Part shown: positions 17,865 to 27,206 of the stretch, piece after piece
How the letters are laid out: the number at the start of each line of letters is the position of its first letter
Numbering within the stretch: position 1 is the stretch's first letter
Assembly (NCBI RefSeq): GCF_024459955.1
Contig: NZ_JANFXK010000017.1
Coordinates: 33,579 to 97,578, forward strand
Direction of reading: 5' to 3'
Source: Anaerovorax odorimutans
Lineage (GTDB): Bacteria > Bacillota > Clostridia > Peptostreptococcales > Anaerovoracaceae
DNA: 64,000 nucleotides
Notes under the pieces: generated by a model
Database searches by the model: none
What the model saw: only the letters and a program-made list of their open reading frames with translations
Told to the model about the DNA's origin: nothing
Translations under genes and position numbers: made by a program

Positions 17865-18221
17865 CTACAGTTTGCTTTTTAAATAGCTGACAATTTCTTC
17901 AACATTAGCTTTGTTATTTCCGGGCTTGGCGACTATATCGGTTGGCAAAAAAGATTTTGACGATATCTTGATTCCTGTTCCGTCTACTGAAGGCTTCAAA
18001 TGAATGCCAACCGTCTCGCCTTCCGGCCCTGCTCCTGAGATTTGAAATATATAGTTGACGGGAACGCCTTTTCTCATTTTGAAATCATATTCGCCATGCA
18101 AAACTTTTAGTTCCTCGATCCTCAATTGCAGTTCACAAACATTTTGCAAATCCCAGATAAGATTGGCCACTTCCAGTATTGTCTTATCCGTTGTTAATTT
18201 CATAGCGCTTTTTAATCCCAT
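17865..18221 (-). CDS. hypothetical protein (118 aa)
   Basis: Not recognised. The chosen ATG has AGGAGG seven bases upstream. The sequence has mixed helix and strand with no signal peptide or membrane segment; a central stretch (NYIFQISGAGPEGETVGIHLKPS) looks like beta hairpins, and it ends in an amphipathic helix. It starts 32 bases downstream of the AAA-ATPase stop on the same strand, so the two are likely co-transcribed. A functional link to the ATPase is possible but unproven. Confidence 0.55.
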   Translation of the reverse strand: MGLKSAMKLTTDKTILEVANLIWDLQNVCELQLRIEELKVLHGEYDFKMRKGVPVNYIFQISGAGPEGETVGIHLKPSVDGTGIKISSKSFLPTDIVAKPGNNKANVEEIVSYLKSKL

Positions 18222-18252
18222 TGGCACACCTCCTAAAAAGGTTCCCTTCGCT

Positions 18253-19944
18253 CTACAGCGGCTTTCTCACCAGACATTCCTTCCTGTAAAAGCAGATGCC
18301 GTATTTCTGAATGCGGCTGTAGCCTTCCTCCCGCAGACCGGCCTCGTAATCCTTCTCCTCGATCTGTGCCAGGGCCTGTTGGCAGCATTGCTCCATCTTT
18401 TGGAACTTATCCGTCACTTTCAGCTCCAGTATCACCGCCCCGCCCCGGACAGAGGGCGCCTTTAAGATCAGATCCGACCTGCCAAGGCCGCTCTCCCGGT
18501 TGGAATAGACCTGGTACTTCTGCCAGGTCTTCAATAGACCCGCCAGGAATCCATGATAATAGTTCTCCGCGTAATCATAAAAGCTGATGGTGTCCAGCAG
18601 CTGATCGGATAGGAAATTTCCAACCCCTTCGCAGTCGCCGTCCTCAATGGCGGTAAAGAGCGGGGTCAAATCCGCTTTTTCAATTTTCTTGTCAAACCAG
18701 GTGAGGATAGTATTACGGTAAATGGAACGGATTTCCACATTGGGAATAGCAAGCTCCAGATAGCTGACATCGCCCTCCTGTCTTTCTCCCACCTTTTTCA
18801 GATACCCAGTAAAATACAGGAAGTTCCACAGGTTGTCCCTGGATTCATGGATATCCCCGTAGGTGATGTCCTCATGTACCGGCTTCTCAATCGTTTCCCC
18901 GGCTATGAGCCGTTCGATCTCCTGTCTCGTGGCCGGGTCCGCCTCTTCCACCAGTTCCCGGATGATACTGTTTGAGGAGGTGTTGGACCAGTACGGCTTT
19001 GGAAACGCATCGTAATCCGCCGTCGCTGTCTTGACGTAGTTGATGATGCTCCAGGGATTGTAAATCTCAAGATCCCCGAACCGGTATCCGTCATACCATT
19101 CCTTTAATTCTTCGTACTTGTCCCCCAGCTCGTAGTAGGAAAGCATCTCCCTTACTTCTTCCTCCGTAAACCCAAAGCTGGACGCATGCCTCGGACCCAG
19201 AATTGAATAAATTTCCAGGTTGTTCAGTCCGGTGAAAATGCTCTCCCTGCTGATCCGCAGGCATCCCGTGATCACCGCGAACTCCAGGCTGCCATTGGTC
19301 TTTAGGGCGGACTCAAACAGGGAACGGATGAAGTCGATCATTTCATCGTAAAATCCCTTAAAGTAGGCGTTTTCCAAGGGCACATCGTATTCATCGATCA
19401 GAATAATCACCTGTTTTTCGTGGTACCTGGCTAAGCATTTGGATAAAAACTCCAAGGCCTTTGCATATTCAATTCTGTCCGCTCTGCGCTCCATAACTGC
19501 CCGGAACCGTTCTTTCTCATCCTCAGCCAGGCTGTCTCCGTCAAGGATCAATGCATGCCTCCGGTACTCCTTGGCAATCTCATCCTTCAGGCTTTCATAG
19601 GCCATCTCAAAATCCGGCTGCTTGGCGGACTTGAGGGACAGGTCGATTACCGGATACTGCCCCTGCCGGGACATATAGCGCTCCCCGCTGGCCTGTATCT
19701 TCATGCCTTCAAAGAGATATCCATTGTCAATGGGGTTTCCTTTGCTGTCAAGTTCCAGTTCAAAGAACCGCCGGATCATACTCAAATTCAGTGTCTTTCC
19801 GAACCTCCTGGGCCGGGTGAAAAGGCTCACTTTTGAGGCCTCGTCCAACAAGCTTTTTATCATATGTGTTTTGTCGATATAATAAAAATTCCCATCAACT
19901 ACTTCCTTAAAATCCTCATACCCGATGGGGAGCGGCTTGTTCAT
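18253..19944 (-). CDS. AAA-ATPase-like/PD-(D/E)XK nuclease-like protein (DUF1703)
   Basis: 563 aa. The N-terminal AAA-ATPase_like region holds FTRPRRFGKT (P-loop variant) and IILIDEYDVPLE (Walker B). The C-terminal DUF1703 region has GRSDLILKAP and AVILELKV, the D...E-x-K pattern of PD-(D/E)XK nucleases. These proteins are abundant and patchily distributed in gut anaerobes and are thought to be mobile or defence-related, though their activity is not established. The start was chosen for AAGGAAGGTGATC upstream; an earlier in-frame start lacks a site. Confidence 0.85.
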   Translation of the reverse strand: MNKPLPIGYEDFKEVVDGNFYYIDKTHMIKSLLDEASKVSLFTRPRRFGKTLNLSMIRRFFELELDSKGNPIDNGYLFEGMKIQASGERYMSRQGQYPVIDLSLKSAKQPDFEMAYESLKDEIAKEYRRHALILDGDSLAEDEKERFRAVMERRADRIEYAKALEFLSKCLARYHEKQVIILIDEYDVPLENAYFKGFYDEMIDFIRSLFESALKTNGSLEFAVITGCLRISRESIFTGLNNLEIYSILGPRHASSFGFTEEEVREMLSYYELGDKYEELKEWYDGYRFGDLEIYNPWSIINYVKTATADYDAFPKPYWSNTSSNSIIRELVEEADPATRQEIERLIAGETIEKPVHEDITYGDIHESRDNLWNFLYFTGYLKKVGERQEGDVSYLELAIPNVEIRSIYRNTILTWFDKKIEKADLTPLFTAIEDGDCEGVGNFLSDQLLDTISFYDYAENYYHGFLAGLLKTWQKYQVYSNRESGLGRSDLILKAPSVRGGAVILELKVTDKFQKMEQCCQQALAQIEEKDYEAGLREEGYSRIQKYGICFYRKECLVRKPL

Positions 19945-20137
19945 GCGATCACCTTCCTTTGTCTCCGTTTGTTTTCTCTTAGTATACGCCAAAACGCCTT
20001 TTGTCACAACAGGAAAACACGGGATTCTCAGGGCTTGCGCACGAAAGACTCAGTTCTCCACAGGAAAAGTGGGCCAAATTGCCCAAGGCAGCCCGGCCCG
20101 CTTTCACACAAACATTTCTCTCCACAGTTTGATCCAT

Positions 20138-21109
20138 CTAGTACCAATCGTGCTTCTCGTTTCGATCAAGCGCGTTTATACGCTCCATCTCACCCTTGGT
20201 CAGCGCAAAATCAAACAGCTCCGTGTTTTCCTGAATATGATCCGGATTGCTCGATCCGGGAATTACCACTACGCCCTTTTGCAGATTCCAGCGGAGGATT
20301 ACTTGCGCCGATGACTTGCCATGAGCCTCTGCTATTTGAGAAATCACTTCATTTCCGAGAAGCTCTGCCGTATGGCCCCTGCCGCCGAGGGGATACCAGC
20401 CCTGCACTACGATGCCCAGGCTGTGAATATACTCGATCACCTGGTTTTCCTGATAATAGGGATGAATCTCATTCTGTACCAAGGCAGGTATAATAGAAAC
20501 CTGCGGTAAGAACTCCTTCAATTCTTTAATGTACCAGTTGGACAATCCGATAGAACGGATTTTTCCCTCTGTCACCGCCTTCTCCATTGCGTGGTACGCC
20601 TCTACATCCCCTTCGCCCGGATGATGCAGCAGCATCAGGTCAATATATTCAATATCCAGCTTTTCCAACGCTTCATCAATAGCGGCTTCCGGAGCATCGA
20701 ACTGACTTGGGTAAATTTTTGTGGTAACAAAGATTTCTTCCCGGGGAATGCCAGAGGCTCTGACTGCCTCGCCGACACTTTTTTCGTTATGGTACATATA
20801 TGCGGTATCAATCAAGCGGACACCGCTGTCCAGTGCCGCTGATACGGAATCCTTACACACCTCATCTTCAAGACTGTAAGTACCGATGCCGTAAATCGGC
20901 ATTTCATAGCCGCTGTTTAACGTTACAGTTCGGGTTTTAAAATTAAAGGGGCGCTCCGTCGGGGCCGCTCCATTTGAGGCGGCATTCTCCACTGCTTGCG
21001 GCTTAGTTGTTTCAGATGGAGCGGCGTCATTTCCGGATGTGCCTGCACCACATCCACACAGGCTGAATATTAAAACCAAAGAAAATATTATCGCAATTCT
21101 TCTTTTCAT
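20138..21109 (-). CDS. aldo/keto reductase with lipoprotein signal peptide
   Basis: 323 aa. The first ~20 residues form a signal peptide ending in a lipobox (LCGC), followed by a low-complexity Ser/Ala/Pro/Glu linker to about 55. A complete AKR domain follows: LIDTAYMY, TTKIY and LLHH supply the catalytic Asp-Tyr-Lys-His set. AKRs use cytoplasmic NADPH, so a lipid-anchored export form is unusual. It is last in a probable operon after the flavoprotein and the hydrolase. Its cofactor source outside the cell is unclear. Confidence 0.85.
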   Translation of the reverse strand: MKRRIAIIFSLVLIFSLCGCGAGTSGNDAAPSETTKPQAVENAASNGAAPTERPFNFKTRTVTLNSGYEMPIYGIGTYSLEDEVCKDSVSAALDSGVRLIDTAYMYHNEKSVGEAVRASGIPREEIFVTTKIYPSQFDAPEAAIDEALEKLDIEYIDLMLLHHPGEGDVEAYHAMEKAVTEGKIRSIGLSNWYIKELKEFLPQVSIIPALVQNEIHPYYQENQVIEYIHSLGIVVQGWYPLGGRGHTAELLGNEVISQIAEAHGKSSAQVILRWNLQKGVVVIPGSSNPDHIQENTELFDFALTKGEMERINALDRNEKHDWY

Positions 21110-21129
21110 TTGTGTACCTCTTTGTAGCG

Positions 21130-21660
21130 CTATTTCAAAGAAGCTCCGAAAACTCTAAGTTCTCCCAGCTTTTCCGGCGAACCGTTTTCTGCTCCATGGG
21201 CCGTGAAGACTCCCATGTTCTCCAACCCCAGGTAATCTAAAAAATCGCCCTGGAACGAGAACAGCGCCCCGTCGTACATATCCGCATCTCCTGAGCTTAA
21301 AATCATGGCTGCTTTCTTTAGGCGGGCGGGTTTCACGGGATAGGCCGCAGAATAAAAGCGGTCGATCGCGCATTTTAACTGCCCGGATATTCCATGATAG
21401 TAAATGGGCGATGCAATCACCAACATATCGGCCTCACCCAGCAGCTTGTAAACTTCCTGCATATCATCCTTTTGAATGCAGGCGCCGCCGCCTTTTGTAT
21501 GACAGTACTCGCATCCCCGGCAGCCTCCGATCCGCTTTTGGCAAATATCCACAACATCCACCTGATGCCCGGAGGATACCGCGCCTTCAGAAAAAGCGTT
21601 CACCATTTGCTTTGTGTTTCCGTTTGTTCGAGGACTGCCGTTCAATACCAAAATTCGCAT
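21130..21660 (-). CDS. flavodoxin-like FMN reductase / iron-sulfur flavoprotein-like
   Basis: 176 aa. The flavodoxin phosphate loop GSPRTNGNTKQM (about 8-19) is followed by a Cys-rich loop (GGCRGCEYCHTKGGGAC) that could hold an Fe-S cluster or a redox disulfide, then ASPIYYHGISGQLK. It belongs to the NADPH-dependent FMN reductase group. It lies 20 bases both from the hydrolase upstream and the lipoprotein AKR downstream, so the three are one unit. Confidence 0.85.
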   Translation of the reverse strand: MRILVLNGSPRTNGNTKQMVNAFSEGAVSSGHQVDVVDICQKRIGGCRGCEYCHTKGGGACIQKDDMQEVYKLLGEADMLVIASPIYYHGISGQLKCAIDRFYSAAYPVKPARLKKAAMILSSGDADMYDGALFSFQGDFLDYLGLENMGVFTAHGAENGSPEKLGELRVFGASLK

Positions 21661-21680
21661 AAATCGCTCTCCCTTTCTTT

Positions 21681-22637
21681 TTATTTCAGCTTTTCCGCAA
21701 AGAAGTTTTCCATCTTATCAAAGGGGATCTTGTCTTTCCGATCATACAAGTCTGTGTGGACCGTGTCCGCAAGAATCAGAAGTTCCTTATTATCGCCTTT
21801 CAGTTTCTTAAACGCGTCCCGGCTGAAATAGCAGGAATGAGCATCCTCTCCGTGGATCATAAGAACCGCGCTGCGGACCTCATCGCTGTAGCCCAAAATC
21901 GGCATATTGATAAAGGACAGCGCGGAGGTGGTATTCCAGCCTTCATTTGAATTTAAGGAACGCTCACTATAGCCCCTTTCCGTCTTATAGTAATCGTGAT
22001 AGTCCCTTAGATAAAATGGTGCGTCTTCGGGAAGCGGATCCACTACGCCGCCCGCTCTGGCAAATGCACCGCTTTTATAATCTTCGGTGCGCTGGGCGTT
22101 CAACGTTTTTTTCAATTCATATCTGGCCTCCGCATCCATCGCGTCGAAATAGCCATTGGCATTGACCCGGCTCATATCGTACATGGTGGAAGTAACCGTA
22201 GCCTTGATCCGGGTGTCCATGGCCGCCGCATTGAGGCCCATGCCGCCAAATCCGCAAATTCCGATGATTCCAATGCTTTCAGGATCAACATCTTCTAAAG
22301 TGGAAAGAAAGTCTACGGCCGCCGAAAAATCCTCTGTGTTGATATCCGGTGAAGCAACGTTCCGAACATCCCCGCCGCTTTCACCGATAAAAGACGGATC
22401 AAAGGCCATGGCGATGAACCCTCTGGATGCCATTTCATCCGCATAAAGCCCGGACGCCTGTTCTTTTACCGCACCAAAGGGCCCGCATACTGCGATTGCC
22501 GCAATCTTTCCTTCCGCATGCTTGGGCGTATAAAGGTCGCCTGCCAGATCAATGCCGTAACGATTGCGGAACCGCACTGATCTCCTGTTTACATTTTCAC
22601 TGAGTTTAAACGTATATCCATCATAAGCTGCTTTCAT
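21681..22637 (-). CDS. alpha/beta hydrolase (dienelactone-hydrolase/YcjY-like)
   Basis: 318 aa, alpha/beta-hydrolase fold. The nucleophile elbow is IGICGFGGMG, where Cys stands at the place of the usual Ser, as in dienelactone hydrolases. MIHGEDAHS supplies an acid-loop region and DTVHTDLYD the His. It is intracellular, with no signal peptide. It is the first enzyme gene after a small protein gene, in a likely operon with the flavoprotein and the lipoprotein AKR. The substrate is unknown. Confidence 0.82.
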   Translation of the reverse strand: MKAAYDGYTFKLSENVNRRSVRFRNRYGIDLAGDLYTPKHAEGKIAAIAVCGPFGAVKEQASGLYADEMASRGFIAMAFDPSFIGESGGDVRNVASPDINTEDFSAAVDFLSTLEDVDPESIGIIGICGFGGMGLNAAAMDTRIKATVTSTMYDMSRVNANGYFDAMDAEARYELKKTLNAQRTEDYKSGAFARAGGVVDPLPEDAPFYLRDYHDYYKTERGYSERSLNSNEGWNTTSALSFINMPILGYSDEVRSAVLMIHGEDAHSCYFSRDAFKKLKGDNKELLILADTVHTDLYDRKDKIPFDKMENFFAEKLK

Positions 22638-22655
22638 ATCAAATCCTCCTTGTTT

Positions 22656-22892
22656 TCAAATGATAGCTCCATGTTCAATCTGATAGATCAGAAAGTCCAG
22701 ACAATCGATTCGATCCTGGTTTTTGTGAACCCTTTCCAGTAAGGTACGCTTTTGATTTGCCAGCAAAGAAAGTAACTGCTCTTGCTGTTTTTCCTCTGCC
22801 AGAGAAACACATTGGCCGATTGTCTGAGTGTCGCACCCGGCATCTTGCAGGTTTTGAAGCAAAATACCTTTTTTATCCGATGCTTCCGCCAT
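22656..22892 (-). CDS. small hypothetical helical protein (78 aa)
   Basis: The start ATG has GGAGGTGAG upstream. The protein is soluble, charged and helical (LQNLQDAGCDTQTIGQCVSLAEEK, then a helix ending DCLDFLIYQIEHGAII). This type of short protein is common in Bacillota near redox genes, but no function is known. It leads the hydrolase-flavoprotein-AKR operon; 18 bases separate it from the hydrolase. A sigma-A-type promoter sits 22 bases upstream. Confidence 0.7.
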   Translation of the reverse strand: MAEASDKKGILLQNLQDAGCDTQTIGQCVSLAEEKQQEQLLSLLANQKRTLLERVHKNQDRIDCLDFLIYQIEHGAII

Positions 22893-22913
22893 ACTCTCAC
22901 CTCCGATGATTTC

Positions 22914-22943
22914 ATTATAAAGGCGCCTCGAGAAATTATCCAA
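22914..22943 (-). promoter_or_regulatory. sigma-A-type promoter of the hydrolase/flavoprotein/AKR operon
   Basis: Minus strand TTGGAT, 18-base spacer, TATAAT. It overlaps the region the divergent LysR regulator could control. Confidence 0.65.
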
Positions 22944-23144
22944 TACCCATTTCTTATTTCCTGTTATGCTTGTGTCGAATAACAGGATGTATCTCATAAA
23001 CAGCATTATTTTCAAGCCAGGTTGAGTTTCCTGCGCCCTGCTGGTTTGTACAAGAATTATTTTCCAGACCTCTGCGGGAGTGCTTCCCTCTGCCATGTAC
23101 CTCGGAAGTCCCGGTTCCTCTGCCGGCTCTGACCAATAATAAAA

Positions 23145-23394
23145 GCCTTTTTAAGTAATGTTCATAATTTGTTCAACACCGGATTTATTTTGGTGTCGTT
23201 GTTGATGTATTTTCAAGGTTTGCAGCCTCTGCTCCTGTTCAAGGCCGCATATTGATCCAGTTTTTGTGCTTGCATGCTCTGTTATCCTTGAAAAAAGGTC
23301 AACAAGCGTTTAATTTTTCGCTATATGTTGATAAAAATTGCAATTTGCCTTTTTGAGGGCCGTTTTTCATATGTCTCAATTCTTGCGGCGCAGC
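23145..23394 (+). repeat. dispersed repeat module A, copy 1 (short form)
   Basis: Homologous to the first half of 28850-29352 and to copies at 36960-37310 and 62761-63187 (reverse). Landmarks are TTTGTTCAACA near the start, TCTGCTCCTGTTCAAGGCCG, TCAACA...TGTTGA flanking TTTTTCGC, and CATATG. It is truncated after GCGGCGCAGC. It separates the hydrolase operon from the LysR gene. Confidence 0.8.
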
Positions 23395-23473
23395 ACACTA
23401 TACTGGCCGCAAATAACATCTCATGATATAATAGGCCCGAACAAATAAACGAGCATAGTTGGGGGGGGATTTG

Positions 23474-24358
23474 ATGGAAATTCGTGTGTTGCGCTACTTT
23501 TTGGAAATTGCAAGGGAAGAGAATATGACGCGGGCGGCCGAACGCCTTCATATCTCCCAGCCTTCCTTGTCCCGGCAGATGAAGGAATTGGAAGCGGAGC
23601 TGGGGAAAAAATTGTTTACCCGCAGCAGCTATAGCATCCACTTGACCGATGAGGGGATGCTGCTGCGCAAAAGAGCCGAGGATCTGCTGTCCATGGCGGA
23701 TAAAATAACCAATGAGTTTCGGACCATGGATGATATTACAGGCGGAGATATTTATATCGGCTGCGCGGAATCCTATTTAATTAAATATCTTGCAGCGGCT
23801 GTACGGCAGTTGAATCAACGTTATCCGAGCATCCATTATCACATTATCAGCGGCGACACCGCAATTGTGGCTGAACGCCTCGATCGCGGGTTGTCCGACA
23901 TGGCATTTATTGTCGAGCCCCCGGATCTGTCCAAATATAATTATCTGGAGATACCGGAGCGGGATACCTGGGGTGTTCTCATGCGCAAGGACTGTCCCCT
24001 GGCTCAGAAATCGGCCATCAAGCTGGAGGATTTAATCCCTTATCCGATTTTCTGCTCCGAACAATCCGCAAAAGCGGATTTGCCCCGATGGTGCGGCGAG
24101 AAAGTGGACCAGCTCCATATCATGGCTACCTTCAACCTTACCAACAACGGGGCCGTGTTTGTAAGGGAAGGGCTCGGCCTTGAGCTTACCTTTGACAAGC
24201 TGATTGAAACCACGCCTGACAGCGCTCTTTGTTTTCGCCCCATCGAACCCAAACTGCAAACAAAAATGTATGTCATCTGGAAAAAATATCAGGTGTTCAC
24301 ACCTGTAGCACAGCTTTTATTGGACGAGCTGAAACGAATTATAAAAGGGAGCGAGTGA
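23474..24358 (+). CDS. LysR family transcriptional regulator
   Basis: 294 aa. The N-terminal winged HTH is typical (VLRYFLEIAREENMTRAAERLHISQPSLSRQMKELE, of which SQPSLSRQMK is the recognition helix). A type-2 periplasmic-binding-fold effector domain follows. The start was chosen for GGGGGGATTTG just upstream. It is divergent from the hydrolase/flavoprotein/AKR operon across a 580-bp gap containing repeat module A; regulation of that operon is plausible. Confidence 0.92.
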   Translation: MEIRVLRYFLEIAREENMTRAAERLHISQPSLSRQMKELEAELGKKLFTRSSYSIHLTDEGMLLRKRAEDLLSMADKITNEFRTMDDITGGDIYIGCAESYLIKYLAAAVRQLNQRYPSIHYHIISGDTAIVAERLDRGLSDMAFIVEPPDLSKYNYLEIPERDTWGVLMRKDCPLAQKSAIKLEDLIPYPIFCSEQSAKADLPRWCGEKVDQLHIMATFNLTNNGAVFVREGLGLELTFDKLIETTPDSALCFRPIEPKLQTKMYVIWKKYQVFTPVAQLLLDELKRIIKGSE

Positions 24359-24362
24359 TGGG

Positions 24363-24402
24363 AAACCCTGTAATACTAATGGTCTAGCGATTACAGGGTT
24401 TT
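24363..24402 (+). terminator. terminator of the LysR gene
   Basis: AAACCCTGTAAT and ATTACAGGGTTT form a 12-bp stem, with TTTTACATCTTTTTT after it. It may also act weakly on the converging peptidase gene. Confidence 0.9.
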
Positions 24403-24411
24403 ACATCTTTT

Positions 24412-25536
24412 TTATTTGATTTTTCCGTGCTTTTTCAATATCTCCACCACTTGCTCCTGCGGCATGGCATAAATCTTATTGTAGTCCATACCTTCCATAG
24501 TCTCTGCGGCGCATAATGCATTCAAAATGGCCTCTTCCACCGCATCAGCCACCGCTTTGTAAATAGGATCCATCATGAAATCGCCAAGGATTTTCGCACT
24601 GGAAGTAGTGTGGGTAAACGAATTTTCATTTGCTGTAGAAAACGCAACGAAAATATCTCCTGACCCGTTTTCATATCCTGATCCCAATCGCCCGATCCCG
24701 ATTGGAACTCTCTTACACATTTTAGAAAGCTGAATTGGATTTACCGGAGCATCTGTTGCCAGTACCACAATGATCGAACCAGTTCCCGGCTTTGGTACTA
24801 TGGAGCGGTAAACAGGATCAACGCCTGTTATTGCCTCTCCCAGTGGAACGCCTCCTATTGTAAACCATTTCCGGGCGCCATGGTTTGCCTGAACCAAAAC
24901 ACCAACCGTATATCCGCCATCTTTTTCATCCAATTTTCTGGATGCGGTTCCCGTTCCCCCTTTAAATTCATGACACACCATGCCAGTGCCTCCGCCTACA
25001 TTACCTTCTGCGATCGCACCTCCATGAGCAGTTTCCAGAGCTTCCCGCACATGTTCTTCCTTAACATGAAAGCCATTGGTATCATTGAGAAGACCGTCAT
25101 AGGTCTCGCCTACTACTGGATAGAAATAACCGGAACCTTCTATTTCACGCCCTTGAAAAACCAGCGGATGATAGAACTTGTTTTCCAGCATCCATTTCGT
25201 CGTAGAGTCACGGACGATTCCCACACTATTGGTGTTTGTAATCATGATTGGCCCGTGAATGAACCCTGAATCGTCCATCCAGTGGGTCCCTGTAAGTTCA
25301 CCATTACCATTTAAATCATGCCGCCCTGCATATACCACACTTCGCTGTCTTCCCCTCGGGAGAATTGCCGTCACACCAGTCCTGGCAAAAGCCGATCCCA
25401 TTCCTTTGTAATCTTCAGGGGCACCCTTTATGATGGTGCTGTAGCCTACCTCTACGCCCTCCACATCCGTAATCGCATTGTATCTGCCTGTTTCTCCATA
25501 AAATTCAAGTCCCAATTCTCTTGCTCTTTTTTTCAT
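24412..25536 (-). CDS. P1 family peptidase (DmpA/BapA-like aminopeptidase)
   Basis: 374 aa, N-terminal-nucleophile family P1. The signature EGNVGGGTGM and the downstream GTGTASRK are where family members cleave themselves and expose the catalytic Ser. Known relatives remove N-terminal L-, D- or beta-amino acids from peptides and amides. The ATG has TGGAGGATATTATA upstream. It starts 19 bases after the GPH transporter stop in the sigma-54-controlled operon, suggesting that the transporter supplies its substrate. Confidence 0.88.
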   Translation of the reverse strand: MKKRARELGLEFYGETGRYNAITDVEGVEVGYSTIIKGAPEDYKGMGSAFARTGVTAILPRGRQRSVVYAGRHDLNGNGELTGTHWMDDSGFIHGPIMITNTNSVGIVRDSTTKWMLENKFYHPLVFQGREIEGSGYFYPVVGETYDGLLNDTNGFHVKEEHVREALETAHGGAIAEGNVGGGTGMVCHEFKGGTGTASRKLDEKDGGYTVGVLVQANHGARKWFTIGGVPLGEAITGVDPVYRSIVPKPGTGSIIVVLATDAPVNPIQLSKMCKRVPIGIGRLGSGYENGSGDIFVAFSTANENSFTHTTSSAKILGDFMMDPIYKAVADAVEEAILNALCAAETMEGMDYNKIYAMPQEQVVEILKKHGKIK

Positions 25537-25555
25537 TATAATATCCTCCATTGTC

Positions 25556-26962
25556 TTAGCGTCTGATTAACTTTTCAAAACCTGCTTCGCTATAATCGCC
25601 ACCCGCTTTCTTTTGCTTTAAAGCTGCCTTAAGCGCCTGATGGCGCGCTCTTGTAACTGGATACAGAATTGCGAGAAGCCCGGCGCACACGCCTAAGATT
25701 CCCGGGAACCATGTATTGGCAGAAATAATTGTTTTTGCTGCGCTGGTTTCCTGTCCGGAAATTCCATAGCCTCCAAGCTGCAGGAATATGCCTAGCATCT
25801 GCATGGAAATAGCTGTCCCGCATTTCTGTATTAAATCCATGAGCCCTGCCATTGCGCCGACCCTGCCTTCACCATTAACATACTCATCCAGTTCACTAAG
25901 ATCATACATAAGGGAAAAATAGACTGTGAAAAAAGTTGTATTTCCAAAGGTAAACAGAAACGCCATAACGATTGCCCAAGTCAAGGATTTTACCCCCACG
26001 ATGCCAAAGACACAAAGTGCGATTCCACTAAAAAGCATAGCGAAAACATATACATATTTTTTATCAAACTTTTTTCCCAGGCCGTTTATTATCGGGGTCC
26101 ATGCTACTGAAAACAATCCGATACAAACAAAATATACAGACTGTTCTCCTGTCTCTGCATGAAAATTATTTGTCAGCATGTATACGGCTCCGCCGCTGGC
26201 TATTGATGAAGTCATGGCCCAAAACAACACCGTAATCCCTAAAAATCGGACTGGCCGCAGCTTTAAAACTTCCCAATAAGATTGAATCGGGTTTTTTCGT
26301 TTTTCCGCATCCTCAATATGCTTCTTTGGTTCTTTTCCCCTTGTAGCCAAAACGCAGCCGGACATGCCCAACATAATAATAATGCTGAACAGCGCCCCTA
26401 CAGTTCTCCATCCTTGTACAGCCGTTCCACCCATATGTCCTCCCACAAAGCCTACGATCATCGGCGGCACGGCCAGAGCAAGGATCAAAAGCATATAGCC
26501 AACTGCGCTTCCCCAAGCTCTCACGCTGGTTCGCTCTTCAAAACCTGTCGTCAACTCGCCGCCCAAGGCAAAGAATGGAATCACAAAAGTCGTATAGCAA
26601 GTGTAATAAGCCATTGCCACAACGATGAAATACACAAACTTCCACTCCTGTGGCAGATCCAGGTCGCTGAAAATCAAAAACATGCAGACTCCATACGGTA
26701 TGATCGTTTTAGCCATAAAGGAACGGCGTCTCCCATACCGGCTTTTGCTGTTATCGGATAAATAGCCCACCACAGGATCTAAAACCGCATTCCATAATAC
26801 TGCTATGGAAGACACCATCCCGGCTTTCACCGGAGAAATCCCCGCAATATCGGTAAGGAAAAACAGGAAATAGAAATTAAAAATATTGAGCGGTATCGTA
26901 TCCCCAAAAGCTCCGATTGCATATCCAAGCTTAGTTCGAATTGATAGTTTTTTCTCGGCCAT
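25556..26962 (-). CDS. GPH family (MelB-like) major facilitator transporter
   Basis: 468 aa, 12 transmembrane segments. The N-terminal hallmark of glycoside-pentoside-hexuronide symporters is present (LGYAIGAFGDTIPLNIFNFYF, with DPVVGYLSDNSKSRYGRRR in loop 2-3). Most relatives are cation symporters for sugars. The link with a P1 peptidase and a sigma-54 activator is unusual for a sugar carrier, so the substrate may be a peptide- or amide-like compound. It is first in its operon, under the -24/-12 promoter 64 bases upstream. Confidence 0.85.
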   Translation of the reverse strand: MAEKKLSIRTKLGYAIGAFGDTIPLNIFNFYFLFFLTDIAGISPVKAGMVSSIAVLWNAVLDPVVGYLSDNSKSRYGRRRSFMAKTIIPYGVCMFLIFSDLDLPQEWKFVYFIVVAMAYYTCYTTFVIPFFALGGELTTGFEERTSVRAWGSAVGYMLLILALAVPPMIVGFVGGHMGGTAVQGWRTVGALFSIIIMLGMSGCVLATRGKEPKKHIEDAEKRKNPIQSYWEVLKLRPVRFLGITVLFWAMTSSIASGGAVYMLTNNFHAETGEQSVYFVCIGLFSVAWTPIINGLGKKFDKKYVYVFAMLFSGIALCVFGIVGVKSLTWAIVMAFLFTFGNTTFFTVYFSLMYDLSELDEYVNGEGRVGAMAGLMDLIQKCGTAISMQMLGIFLQLGGYGISGQETSAAKTIISANTWFPGILGVCAGLLAILYPVTRARHQALKAALKQKKAGGDYSEAGFEKLIRR

Positions 26963-27025
26963 AGAAATTACTCCTTCCTACTTGCTTCATAACGAATGAT
27001 TTGCGCAAATACTAACTATGTATAA

Positions 27026-27041
27026 CGCAACTACCATGCCA
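27026..27041 (-). promoter_or_regulatory. sigma-54 promoter of the transporter/peptidase operon
   Basis: Minus strand TGGCATGGTAGTTGCG has the GG/GC doublets in exact -24/-12 spacing and one deviation in the TGGCAC half. It lies 64 bases upstream of the transporter ATG and next to a sigma-54 activator gene. Confidence 0.85.
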
Positions 27042-27115
27042 ACCGATACAGTCTAAAAAATACGAAAATTCGCTGTTTTTCAGGCCTTTTCCGCACTTTA
27101 TCATTACATTTAAAA

Positions 27116-27143
27116 AGAAGTGTATAATAATCTATACACTTCT
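27116..27143. promoter_or_regulatory. upstream activator site: 11-bp perfect inverted repeat
   Basis: Arms AGAAGTGTATA and TATACACTTCT are separated by ATAATC and centred about 90 bases upstream of the -24 element, the normal distance for an enhancer site. It lies between the activator gene and its presumed target operon. Confidence 0.7.
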
Positions 27144-27206
27144 CAAATTCAATATTTCGGCACTTTTCACCATAAATGTCCAGCAAATTATACGCCGTCC
27201 AATTGT

